Of a stretch of 64,000 bases of DNA, positions 1 to 11,595 are shown piece after piece. The notes beneath the pieces are model-generated. The model made no database searches, was not told the origin of the DNA, and saw only the letters and a list, made by a program, of their open reading frames with translations. The stretch spans positions 225,336,292-225,400,291 of the forward strand of contig NC_133534.1 in assembly GCF_048544455.1 (NCBI RefSeq). The letters are read 5' to 3'. Origin of the DNA: Silene latifolia. Taxonomy: Eukaryota > Streptophyta > Magnoliopsida > Caryophyllales > Caryophyllaceae. A program made the translations under genes and the position numbers. Positions within the stretch are counted from its first letter, which is position 1; every line of letters starts with the position of its first letter.

Positions 1-605
1 ATCATTTTGGGTAGACCATTCTCGCACACCGCTTTGGTGCGATTATTGATGTTGGTTCGGGTACTTTGACCTTTAAGGTAGGCAAGCATTCCATTGTCTT
101 TGCCCAGACGGCTAGGAAGAAAGACCCCATGTGGCCCGTAACTTGTAATATGGTTTCTGAAAGGAAATCTTATTTTGTGCTTTCTGATATGCCTGTCTCT
201 ACACCTATTTCTGTTGTAACCCCTCCGCCCCAGATTGGGAGCAAATTGGAGGAAGATTCGTCTATTTTTGTTATTGCAGGAGCTAGTTTGGGGAAGGAAG
301 AGCCACATGTTGCTCCTGCTGTGAAGGAGCCAATAGTTCAAAGAGGCGGTCTAGGATGTCTTAGCTATGGCATGGATGAGGAGCCCGAAGATGAGCCAGT
401 CAAAGCAACGGAGTCTGATCTGGATTCCGACGAGTCCGAAGAGGTCATTGAATGGGAAGAGGTCCGACATGTTGATCCGTTGAGTTCTGCGGATGCTGGA
501 GCTGAGAAGAGTTCAGCTGAGAAGATGAGCATTATTGAGGCTACCTCTTGTAGCCAGAAGCCGACCAAGTGGGCCATTCCGTGGCCATTCTTGATCAACT
601 ATTAG
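1..605 (+). pseudogene. gag-pro: gag-pro polyprotein C-terminus of Z (end of retropepsin plus tail)
   Basis: The first codons give IILGRPF, the conserved end of Athila-type aspartic protease, followed after a 1-base frame change near position 40 by IDVGSGTLTFKVG. The remaining frame, about 66-605, is an acidic, Ser/Glu-rich tail with no recognisable domain. It ends with a segment (SCSQKP near its C-terminus) that resembles the tail of the gag-pro proteins in element C (SSSQKP), so two different families end the reading frame at the same place, before a reverse transcriptase would begin. The catalytic Asp is upstream, outside the window. The frameshift makes it a pseudogene fragment. Confidence 0.75.
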
Positions 606-2281
606 TTGATTAAGGCTTTTTCAAAAACTATACATTTTATTGCTTTCGTTGAACTTTTTATTGTTTTGTGTGCGCGAGACTTTGCCTTTTTATACGTTTG
701 CTTAGGATTTTAAACACTTTAGTTGGTTACATTTGGGTTTTGCGCAATTTTGGGGCGCGTTATTATGTGTGTATGCAGGTTTGTAGACCATATTAGCTCA
801 AGTTATTGAGCTAAATAGACGAAATCGAAAGATTTACAAAGAGTCGACCAGTCGATCGATCGCCTCCTATGGTCGATCGGCGAGCGCGATTTTAAGCTCA
901 TGTTTCTTTGTTCACCTTGGTCGATCGACTGGGTGATATAGTCGATCGACCGCCCAGAGCTGTTGTACCTGTTGTCGATCATTCCTCTGCTGTGCTTGAT
1001 CGATTTGCGAAATTGAGGGAGTCTTCCCTCCTCCTTATTTTCCGCAATTTTTCTGTTTTCTCCCGTTTTTAATTTTTACACATAATTACCGCTTCCACTT
1101 TGCTTTCTCGGTTTTACGCGTGGTATTAGTTGTCTTTTCAGGTATCTTTTAGTAGCACTGCTGGCTACTGAAACCTCCTAGCTCACGCTGGTTTGGGGAG
1201 GTTTCCTTTTGCTGCGCTTAAAGTCTTGTGAGTTTCCCTGTCTTTACTTCATATCTTATTTACTTAATTTTTTTTCGCAAATTCCCGTTTTTCTTTTCTT
1301 CATTACATGATTTTGCACAATGGGGACATTGTGCGATTAGGTTTGGGGAAGGGTTTTGCGTTGCCTTTCATATGTTTTTGCATTCATGTTTACATTTTTG
1401 TCTTGCATTGTTGTTTCATTTCCTTTCATTTCCCTTATATATACAAAATACCAAAAAAATTAAAAAAATTTCAACAAAATTCAAAAAAATTGCACGTTTA
1501 TTTTAGCATATAGGTCGAGTCGGAACGGTAGTATTTCAATGATGACATTGCATTTGCATCTGTTTTATCGCCTAAGCCTTGCCAATTGACATGTTATTAG
1601 TAGAATCATATATGCATATCTACGAGTTTTTCGTTAAATTACTTGCTGGACTTGAAACTTGACTTCGATTTTTGGCAAACTATATCATTTTCTGAGATTG
1701 CATTTGCATCTGTTTTATCGCCTTATAACTGGTGTCATCCATGACCAGTTCATCTAGGATTGTGAGTAGTACTCCTTATGAGACATGTTACATAAATGTG
1801 CATAAATATGAACTTAATCTGCTTAATACCTGTGTGCATTCGGTTTGTGGTTTGTTGACACATGTGGTAGAGGTTTCCCTTTATTCATTTCACCCATAAG
1901 CTCCACACTGCCAAAAACAGCCTTTTTGTCCCATTACTACATCCTACACTTAGCCTGCCTTTGTCAAGCTAGTAGTTTACGTTCTTGGGGATGTTACTTC
2001 GTTTTTGGTGGCATATGCTCATTTTGAGATGAAGTTGGGAAGTTGGAAAAAGGAAAGAAAAAAAGGAACAAAGAAAGAAAAAAAAGAGAAAAAAAATGAT
2101 TCGAAAAAGAAAAAAAGAGTCTCAGTCTTGTTTAATGCGATCGATCGACCGCTCTACTTGGTCGATCGACTGCAGCCCGAGGAAGAAAAGAGAAGGATCA
2201 ATTCGCATGATTTAAAGTTTTATTTTATGGCGATTTTTGCTCCCATGTTGCATTTATATATATCTTATGGGGAGTTGATTG
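606..2281 (+). other. 3' non-coding region of Z, first part
   Basis: There is no supported gene. The stretch holds two clusters of GGTCGATCGACC-like palindromes (843-975 and 2136-2172), a T-rich block, an A-rich block around 1441-1500 and a purine-rich tract at 2040-2125. From about 1187 on it is alignable by eye to element C from about 48040, including the phrases tttggggaggg, gcatataggt and gtcggaa. Small reading frames here are low-complexity and not believable. Confidence 0.7.
843..975. repeat. TCGATCGA palindrome cluster in Z
   Basis: Several sites with the core TCGATCGA or close variants lie in about 130 bp. Flanks are of the GG...CC type (for example GGTCGATCGACT and AGTCGATCGACC). 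Sites occur in pairs about 20 bp apart. A further pair is at 2136-2172. Confidence 0.85.
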
Positions 2282-3557
2282 TGTTGGGAAATGTGTCCTC
2301 AACAATAGTGCGATCACATTATTTAAATATCATTATTAAATCTCATACCAAGAATACGAAAGGGATGATACATTACATATATAGTCAACTGGTCCACACT
2401 TATCGGTAATGATTGGATGGCTAGAGTTTGACATTTCGTCGTGCGACGGTGGTGACCGATTGATCCTTGAGGTCACACCTAAAGGACGATTCCCTTAATT
2501 GAAAAGGTTAATTAATTGTATACCGTCTGATTAATTAATTCCTTAAAATTGAACAAATTATCATAAGAGAGAAAATGACATCTTATTATAATGTGATTAA
2601 ATGAGATTTTATTTAGTAATTTAAGAAGTTATATTACTAAAATTAATCGGTGTTTGCGAAACACGCGAGAAGAGAATGATAAGTTAGTTATAATTACAAG
2701 ATATTGTGAATTATACTAACTAGTAATTAAATGACCATTTTATGAGAAAGTAATTTTATATTACTAGTCAATTTGTTAAATATGATTTATTTAATTTGTT
2801 AAATATGCATTTTAAATTAAAACATGACATAAGACATGTCACATGTCACATGACATACAATTGTACAATTGACAAAAATAAAATGGACTCCATATTACAC
2901 TATGTAAACCGAAAATGGATGGACAATAAGAAGTTTTTGTCTTTTTCCATTTGTCTTATGCATTTGTCTAAAATGCTTGATAGTGACATGACAATGCAAA
3001 AGACTTACACCTTTTGTCTTGTGAAGACAAAAAAGGAAAATAATCATGGTCTATGAACCATGAATGGCCACCGGTTTTTAGAGCACAATTAGAGAGGATT
3101 TTCTCTCTAATTAATTAATTCTTACATTTTTATGAAAAACCTCCCTTCTCTCTCTTGTTCTTCATAAAAATTCCTTTTTGTGAATCAATTTGTTTAAAAA
3201 TCAAACACTAATAATACTAGAAGTAGTATATGAGTATTAGTAATAGATTTTAAGGTAAACTACATTACAAACATCTAGTACATGTTTATTTGTGGGATTA
3301 AGGGATAGTCTTGGGTGCTACTAATTGGAGGGCTTCTATTTTGAGGTCATGTATGTTCATCCAATATTAGAAAGCTCAAGAACTAACAAGAAGGAGATCT
3401 TGTTGGTGCCCATTTGACCGAATTTCATATGGTGAGAAAATGATTTCTTCACTTATCTATTTTAGTTTGCATGCATAAGATTTGCAATTTATTTTATGAC
3501 TAAATAAATTTGAAACATATAAGAATATGTTAAATAATGAGATATATATTTCCAACA
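2282..3557 (+). repeat. 5' LTR of copia element A
   Basis: It begins TGTTGGGAAATG and ends TTTCCAACA, giving a short terminal inverted repeat (TGTTGG/CCAACA). It carries the internal palindromic words acatgtcacatgt and acaattgtacaattg. The 86-residue frame at 2796-3056 also occurs in the other LTR; it starts with TTG and is carried along by LTR identity, so I do not call a gene. Confidence 0.93.
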
Positions 3558-3559
3558 AG

Positions 3560-3571
3560 TGGTATCAGAGC
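3560..3571 (+). promoter_or_regulatory. Primer-binding site, initiator Met tRNA
   Basis: TGGTATCAGAGC lies two bases after the 5' LTR. It is the usual plant copia PBS complementary to the 3' end of initiator Met tRNA. Confidence 0.92.
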
Positions 3572-6240
3572 ACAAGGTTGTTTGCATGCAAATCGGTTAT
3601 AGTTTTTCCGAGTTATACGATTACCATATAAAACTCATAAATTTGTGTTATTATGATATATCACGAAAATAATTTATGCATGTTAAAGTTTCTGATCCTA
3701 AAATGTATTTAGGATATTTTGGTTAATTTATGGATTTTTATTGTTCATTTTATATAATATTGGCATTAAAATGTGATTTTTATGATAAAAATGTCATTTT
3801 TGGACGAAAATTAGTTAAACTTCGAATTTTCCAGTGGTTTTTGGATATGTTTCACATATATTATTTTTAGATGATCTGGAAATTTTCATAATTTTATGAG
3901 TTATTATGCTCGAAATATGAATTTTTCATGTTAAAAATCGAATTTAGATGAAAAATAGGTTAATATGAGAAATATTTCGAATCTGGTCATATAAATTTAG
4001 TATGTTATCACATGAAATTTTACAAGATGTGTGTAAAATAATAGACTATAATGAAGTATTCATGCATGATTTATGGATTTTTGATGAAAAATAGCATAAA
4101 TAGTGACTTAATTAGTGAATAATTGCTAAAACATACTTCATGACTAAGGAAAAACGCCACATGTTGCATTTTATTATCTTTTTCAGATCTAAAATTGAAA
4201 AGTTGATGAATATAATTTTTCTCATGTTTTTATGATTTTTATTGATAAATCCGATAAACCGCAACATAGTTTTTCCGATAATATTACGAAATTTTAACCT
4301 AAGTTTTTGAATATTATGAGTGTCATGGTATTTTTCCAGAATGTTCACAAGTTTTAAATTTCAAATTTTGAATTTATTTGAAATTTTGTGATTTATTTGA
4401 AGTTTATAGCTTTTTATTGTTATTTTAAGTCCTTTTATGAACAATAATAAGAAATATGAGTTAATTATGGTCAAATGGTTAGTGGAGACTAATTTTTGAG
4501 TCCTAAGAAGTTAGGGTAATTAGCTTGTGCATAAATATGAATTTATGTAATTTTAGTGATTATAAAACGTTGAATCACGCAAATCAAAAACAAGTGTAAT
4601 ATACGATATTGGCTCCTTAAAGGCGATTTAGCATAAAATTGGGCATGTTCATACATATTATAATGCTGCATTTTATTTATGATTGTCATAATTTTATTTT
4701 ATGTAATTTTGAATTATGTAATTTTTACTTAGTATGGCCTTAGTTTTAATTGATATTACCCGAAATGTATGGGAATATCGATTCGGTTGTATTTTTTTTT
4801 GTGATCTCGTATCACCGGTTTGTAATTTAATATATTTATTTTTATTTTAATTACAAATGTATAATAGGAAATTATGTAATTTGTTATGTAATTTATTTAT
4901 TCCGGAGTTCCATAAAGACGGATTTCTTCAAGAAGGCGATACATAAAGACGGTGTTACCTCGAGATGCGTGCCTCAACCGAAGTTCTAGGAACCAATGGA
5001 GTTGGTTTCCAAATTTTTAATAGTTAATTAGATTTTCTATTTTAGGAAGGCCATACTAGGATTTAATTTTTATGCTTTGCATTTTATTTATATGTTGCAT
5101 GCATCGCTAAATCGCCATAACTAAAACATGCATTATCATTTAATCGAGTATTTCGACCGTGTCAATTACAATTATCGTAGTTCACCGCTTTAGTTCACTT
5201 AAAACGTGATAGATAATAAATTGGCATGACCTCTCGCTAAAATAAACAATTGAGACTTAGCCTTACCAAAAAGTAGAAACCATGAAAACCTATTTCGCGA
5301 GGGAGTGCACTCGGCCACCCCGGGGTACAAACCTTGTTACGTAGGGGAAGTGGGTGATAAATGTCTAATCCACCGAATTCATGTTGATGAGGGTTTCATC
5401 GGCTACCCCGTGCCCAAGTTAATGTGAATTTGGATCATGGACACATTTATTCGAAATTTGGGTTGAACTCAACAAAAGTAATTGATAAGGGTTTCATCGG
5501 CTACCCCGTGCCTTTGTCGGATGTGTTTTGGGCTAAAGATAAATGTTAATGTAATTTTATCGACCGAGAGTTCTAATAGTAGAATCGATTAAAGAGTTAA
5601 TCCACCGAGTTATATTGATAAGGGTTTCATCGGCTACCCCGTGCCCAAGTTAATATGAATTTGGATCTCGGAATCATTTATCATAGTTGGGTAGAGGTCA
5701 CTATGTAAATGCTTTACTTGTTATTTACAAGTATTAATAAAACGATAAATGTTAAGTTTTCCACTATTCCGTTATTATATTGTTCTATTTCTTTACCACA
5801 ATTCATATACGATATCATTTCGATTTTTCAAAATCTCCATTAAAACATCGTAACTAAAGACAAATATGAATTTGCTTCTAAAACCTCAAATGAACCATTG
5901 CTAAGGATCTCTTGTAAAGAGTATAGATTAAAGTTATTCATTATCAAACAGGTTTTTGATTCTTGACTAACACATCTACTTACAATGAATTGTTTCTAAT
6001 TTTGGTAACTAGATTTGTTGGAAATCAAAATTGACCAAAATAACGCAACCACTTCAATGAAAGTTTTAAGACTAAAACGAACAAATGAAGAGTAATCTTC
6101 ATGAATTCAATTTTGCTTCTCAAAGCAAAGACTCATTGAAATGAGTGGGAGCATTCTCTTAAACCATTAAGATGAAGACGAGGTTCAAGAAGTAAAGATA
6201 ATAATGGAATTGATACAAGGTAATGTTAAAAGTAAAGTTA
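3572..6240 (+). other. Long leader of copia element A
   Basis: This AT-rich stretch between the PBS and the gag remnant has no supported gene. Within it, 5360-5690 contains three copies of a GC-richer block described separately. The rest shows nothing I can name, though the same sequence recurs in reverse in element D (about 36870-39540), so it is a genuine family component. Confidence 0.7.
5360..5690 (+). repeat. Three-copy leader repeat, GGGTTTCATCGGCTACCCCG
   Basis: The 20-base word starts near 5391, 5487 and 5622, each followed by TGCC. Copies one and three are embedded in a longer repeat (a block with tccaccga before and aagttaat after). Each has GGGT and ACCC arms that could pair. Element D carries two matching copies in reverse at 37494-37530 and 37700-37745 with changed arm bases. 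Confidence 0.8.
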
Positions 6241-8900
6241 TTGAGAAATGACGATACTAAACCTATCAATCCCGACCAATAAAGTTTCCATTGTCTTAAA
6301 TGTTGGACACGAGAAAGGAAATTACCCCAAATTATTGAAGAATCAACAAGTTAGTTGTGGGACATCTAATGGGACCTTCTTCTTTAAATGTTTATTTGAT
6401 TGACATAAAATTTTGCTAGTACTACTTCGTCAATATTAGAAACCGTTGGTGGTTTTCATCATTATGTTTGATACATAGGATGATTAGAATATGACGACTA
6501 GCAACAATGAAGTCGAGAGATAGAGTCATTGTGTACTAAATCTAGTTTTTGGGTTTGGAGTTGTACTTAATTGTGACTATTAAGTACATAAACTCTAAAT
6601 AAGAATACAAATTTGTTAAGATACAAAAGAGGTTTCACTTTTGTGACCCTATACACCATGATTTGATGTATGGCTAGCCCATCATTAAGGTGATTATATT
6701 CTAAACCAAACTAGAATGATATATCATGAAGATGATGCAAGACTCAAATTGGTAACCCAAGATTAAACCTTAAATTTTGGAATGATGAACGCAAAGAGTT
6801 ATCGAGTACTCTTGAAACCATTAGATTGTTAATGGTATATGCGTATCTTGTATTCAAAGCAAGATGTCTCGTGCCTTTTGGTTGAAAAGGAGATCGAGGT
6901 TGTAAATCATCGATCCAAAATAGGTTGATCATTATCTTTTACCAACGATTTAAGTTGACACTAATATGTTCACTTAATAAGGTAAATAGAGAAATTTTTG
7001 AAGAATTTCAAAGAGTTCAAGGAATCACGATTTAGTCGTGATGGGATTATCAAAGTGAAGACTTTGATATAAGCCAAATGAATTGTGATATAGCATCACA
7101 AATTAATCTCTCTTAACACGCATTATGTGATAATGTATATGATTGGATAAGAATTCAAACGCTATTCGATAAAGTTTGGACTTCGATCAAGTTACTTTGA
7201 GTTACTTGATCCTTTGGGGATTTTATCATTTTGTCTAGATTATTTTTCCACTAAATCGAATCATATGAGATATGAAATGGTAAGGGTACCATGCTTGTAA
7301 GTTTTCACAAGAAACAAATGCTCATTTTTCCCTTTTCAATTATCACGAGTGCACCGGGTTTGTGGCTCGTGAAGCTGTCTTTCTAAAATACAAGTTTATT
7401 TCTAGAAGACAGAGTGGGAGAAAATTATTCAAGAGCCACAAAGAATGTTATGTCGCAAGAAACTGGTCTTTCTTGGCTACATGAGACGTTTTGTAAGATG
7501 TTGTTTCTTTAAAACCTAGGAGGTTAAATTCGTCACTTGTTAAAGATGATGAATTTATGCTGCTTTTAAGAAAGTAAAGAGCTTATAACTTACAAAAGAA
7601 ATTGTTTGATTCAAGTTGATTACTTCTGGAAAGTAATGAATAAATGACTTACATAAGAATGTTTAAGTCACAACTCACTACAGGGCTTAGAGCCATGAAA
7701 ATCCGAAATAAAAAGGCTTGATTAGTGACAAAGAGTTTTGCACTAATAAAGAGAGATTTCAAAGCAAGATTGGTTGCAAAGGGTTTTGCACTAATTGAAA
7801 TGCTTAAGTCTATTTGGATCTTCTTAGGGATTGTGTTTCATTATAAGGATATGCACACAGCAAGTGAATCTAAAACCCACTTCTTCAAAAGAAGGAATGT
7901 ATTCAATACATGTCATAAGTTTTATAGATTTTTACAATCCTAAGATAATGTGAAACTTAAGAGAGGATCTTAAGTAGGACATCAATGAGTTGGAATCAAT
8001 GATTTGATCATGTTATAAAACTTTTCTCGATAAGTCGAGAAGTTGTTTTTATACATGAAGTTTAGGGGGAGTTACGGTAATTTTAATTAGTCTTATATGT
8101 GGATGACATATTGATCATTGCGAATGATTTAAGACTTTTGGAGTATTATAATACATCTTTAATATCCGGATTTATGAAGATAAATCCACATGATATTGGC
8201 GTCAATAAGAAGTCTTACGTTGATAAGATTCATGACTAGTTCAATTAAATTGAACATATTTGATTGATTCCATTTGCTTCCGCTGCCGGATCAATTAAAT
8301 AAGTAATGATGTATAACACTTCATATACCTTGAGTATGATGAATTGTTTTCAAAATCGAATTTAAGTAATCTTTACCAAGTAAGCAATAAAGATTACCCT
8401 TAAGTGCTTGCAGAAGCATTAAGGAAGTAAAACAAAGTGTTTATGATGCAATTTTGTGTAAGGGTGTTACACAAGTGACAATTGACAATTGAGATTGCGC
8501 ATGGTTTCCGACAAAACCATAATCAAAACACATTAGGATGGTTAAGATACCATTGTGGCCATGTTAATTAAGAAGTAGATTTTCTAGAATCGTTCTAGGC
8601 AATAAAGAACAATGAGAGATATTTATAACAGAAATTGAGTACACTTGCAATCATGGGATGTGTAAGAGGGATGGGTCCCGTACACTGTGAAAACAGTGGG
8701 AGCTATTCTAAGACTAGAGGGACTATGTCTTGATTGGATCCCGACATGTACTCAGAAAGTTTTGTAATGCAAATGTATACATTACAAAGGAAAACGAGTA
8801 TGTAGTAAGGTTGAGTAAGGTACAAGAAGTTGATAAAACCTACTAACCAAAGCCTTCTCATAGGCTTAACATGATGAGTCATGTCATTTCAATTGAATTG
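6240..8900 (+). pseudogene. gag-pol: Fossil copia gag-pol of element A
   Basis: No long frame survives, but the order of fragments is that of Ty1-copia. Near 6284-6345 is a degenerate zinc knuckle (GHEKGNYPKLL). Near 6424-6468 is a decayed protease region (ETVGGFHH in place of the usual LDTGxxxH). At 7757-7785 is KARLVAKGF of reverse transcriptase, fused directly to EMLKSIWI, so the intervening ETFSPV-type segment is deleted. At 8093-8125 is LYVDDILIIAND with the catalytic YVDD intact (8096-8107). Near 8690-8880 is the RNase H C-terminus (a CENSG remnant, then LRKF and PKPSH). Stops and frame changes are frequent. I could not place an integrase core with confidence. Elements D and A share the reverse-transcriptase deletion, so the pol was already broken before they spread. 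Confidence 0.8.
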
Positions 8901-9717
8901 AAATGAACAACTACATACAAGATCAAATTAGATTATAGAACATGAAATACTAATCAAGCATTGACTATTCATATGTGATAATCACATTTGTCGTTCGAGT
9001 TTTTACTTTAAAAACTTCTTTTATACTTTGTTACATCCAAACGGGTTGTAGAGACAACATTGAACCCCGTTAAAGTGAACACGGATTAACATTGTATTCG
9101 CCCATAGTCACTTGTATGAGGTGACGTCTCGAAGTGACTAGAGTGTGATGCGATTGATGGCAAGTTCAAGTGCCATAGAGTCATGTAAGATGACTAGTCG
9201 ATCACATAGGCGGACTGTTAGGAACACTTTGTCGGGCAGTGACCGCTTATAGAGTTCTGGCAAATTTATATAGCCTGGTCGTGGCGAGAGCTACTATAGT
9301 ATTCTAATGAGTCGATTCTTTTGACTAAAGACCATTCGCCTAAGATGGCACGGTTTCGGATTAACTTTGATTTGTGTTACTACGACCTTCGTAAATGGGG
9401 TCAAATGGGCATATTTTGGGTTATGATGGTGTGGCTAGTCGAAGGGAATAAGTGCGATAGGAATTGTCCACCCCCTTGTCGGGGTTAAAACAATATCTCA
9501 GGGCCACTCGAGGAGTAATGAAGTGGAAATGCGTGGCCACGCTCGGAAGGTATCCATGGTGGATAAATTCCGGTCAATCGATTATTCTCCGGATCGAGGA
9601 AACCACTCTCGATATGATCACTTGCAAGTACGACCGAAAGACACCTTGCATTGAGTGGGAGATAGTAATAGGACAAGAGAATTGGTGACGCACACTTGTC
9701 GAGGACAAGTGGGAGAT
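8901..9717 (+). other. 3' untranslated region and polypurine tract of A
   Basis: There is no supported gene. The end carries the polypurine tract AAGTGGGAGA (about 9707-9716) immediately before the 3' LTR. The two overlapping frames at 9464-9769 have no domain and follow family-conserved non-coding sequence also present in D. Confidence 0.75.
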
Positions 9718-10994
9718 TGTTGGGAAATGTGTCCTCAACAATAGTGCGATCACATGATTTAAATATCATTATTAAATCTCATACCAAGAATACGAAAGGG
9801 ATGATACATTACATATATAGTCAATTGGTCCACACTTATCGGTAATGATTGGTGGCTAGAGTTTGACATTTCGTCGTGCGACGGTGGTGACGATTGATCC
9901 CTTGAGGTCACACCTAAAGGGCGATTCCCTTAATTGAAAAGGTTAATTAATTGTATACCGATACAGATTAATTAATTCCTTAAAATTGAACAAATTATCA
10001 TAAGAGAGAAAATGACATCTTATTATAATGTGATTAAATGAGATTTTATTTAGTAATTTAAGAAGTTATATTACTAAAATTAATCGGTGTTTGCGAAACA
10101 CGCGAGAAGAGAATGATAAGTTAGTTATAATTACAAGATATTGTGAATTATACTAACTAGTAATTAAATGACCATTTTATGAGAAAGTAATTTTATATTA
10201 CTAGTCAATTTGTTAAATATGATTTATTTAATTTGTTAAATATGCATTTTAAATTAAAACATGACATAAGACATGTCACATGTCACATGACATACAATTG
10301 TACAATTGACAAAAATAAAATGGACTCCATATTACACTATGTAAACCGAAAATGGATGGACAATAAGAAGTTTTTGTCTTTTTCCATTTGTCTTATGCAT
10401 TTGTCTAAAATGCTTGATAGTGACATGACAATGCAAAAGACTTACACCTTTTGTCTTGTGAAGACAAAAAAGGAAAATAATCATGGTCTATGAACCATGA
10501 ATGGCCACCGGTTTTTAGAGCACAATTAGAGAGGATTTTCTCTCTAATTAATTAATTCTTACATTTTTATGAAAAACCTCCCTTCTCTCTCTTGTTCTTC
10601 ATAAAAATTCGTTTTTGTGAATCAATTTGTTTAAAAATCAAACACTAATAATACTAGAAGTAGTATATGAGTATTAGTAATAGATTTTAAGGTAAACTAC
10701 ATTACAAACATCTAGTACATGTTTATTTGTGGGATTAAGGGATAGTCTTGGGTGCTACTAATTGGAGGGCTTCTATTTTGAGGTCATGTATATTCATCCA
10801 ATATTGGAAAGCTCAAGAACTAACAAGAAGGAGATCTTGTTGGTGCCCATTTGACCGAATTTCATATGGTGAGAAAATGATTTCTTCACTTATCTATTTT
10901 AGTTTGCATGCATAAGATTTGCAATTTATTTTATGACTAAATAAATTTGAAACATATAAGAATATGTTAAATAATGAGATATAGATTTCCAACA
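9718..10994 (+). repeat. 3' LTR of copia element A
   Basis: It is nearly identical to 2282-3557, ends CCAACA and is followed by TSD copy GATTG at 10995-10999. Confidence 0.93.
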
Positions 10995-11595
10995 GATTGA
11001 TTATAATTATTTCGGAGATTTTGAGTTTTGTGCTTGCTATAGCACCGTGTGGATTGAATTTTGAGCAAGAAGTGGATATTGTCATATGGTTTTGTTACAG
11101 TACTAGCTTGATCACCTGTACCCCCACATTCCCATAAATGTTTTGCCTTTCCTGCCCATTACCTCACATATCCCATATATACCTCGGCATGTGTCATGGT
11201 CATTTGTTCGGTTGGAATGCATATGTACGGTTGTAGAGATTACTTTCATATTATATTGCAGGCATGTTCTTATAGGTCGTAGTTAGGTGAGTGTCACTAA
11301 CAAAATGAATTCTTTCTATCTTTCACATATATTCACCTTGTGCTTCTTTGAGTGATTTGAGCGACCCGTGAGAGTCCAATTTGATAAGTCTCTATAGTTG
11401 ACGGTTCAGCAGTTTTTAACGACTCTATAACTCGTTTGCATGATTCATATTACTAATTGATTGTTAGTTGTGCATTAAATTAGTTTAGGCTATTCAGTTT
11501 GCATTTCGCTCTGAGATTGAACTCGTTCCATTAGGTTTTTAGGACTGAGTCTAGTTCTTGCTTGGGGACAAGCAAGGGTTTGGTTTGGGGAAGTT
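10995..11595 (+). other. 3' non-coding region of Z, second part
   Basis: It resumes Z after element A and aligns with 49240-49734 of element C (ctagcttg, cccacattcccata, cctcggc, gtgagagtcc). It ends with the polypurine tract TTTGGGGAAG before the LTR. There is no gene here. Confidence 0.75.

Larger units (their letters stand above)
2282..10994 (+). mobile_element. Element A: complete but non-autonomous Ty1-copia retrotransposon
   Basis: The element runs from TGTTGGG to CCAACA and is flanked by the exact 5-bp TSD GATTG (2277-2281 and 10995-10999). It has LTRs of 1276 and 1277 bp, an initiator-Met PBS at 3560-3571 and a polypurine tract just before the 3' LTR. The LTRs differ at roughly a dozen positions by eye, about 99% identity, so the insertion is young. 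In contrast the internal coding region is thoroughly decayed and shares its internal deletions with element D. The element sits in the 3' non-coding part of Z. Confidence 0.93.

Noticed and set aside
2005-2409. 134-residue Lys/Glu-rich frame
   Set aside because: It is a purine-rich non-coding tract of Z running across the junction with element A; a real gene would not span the insertion point.
2796-3056. 86-residue frame repeated exactly at 10233-10493 and, longer, on the minus strand at 32406-32852 and 39887-40333
   Set aside because: All four are inside LTRs of the A/D copia family and are conserved by LTR identity. They begin with non-ATG codons, have no domain and differ in length between A and D.
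9464-9769. Two overlapping frames at the end of element A, with a partial match at 33418-33651
   Set aside because: They lie in the 3' UTR of the copia family; both strands are open by chance and the frames cross the LTR boundary.
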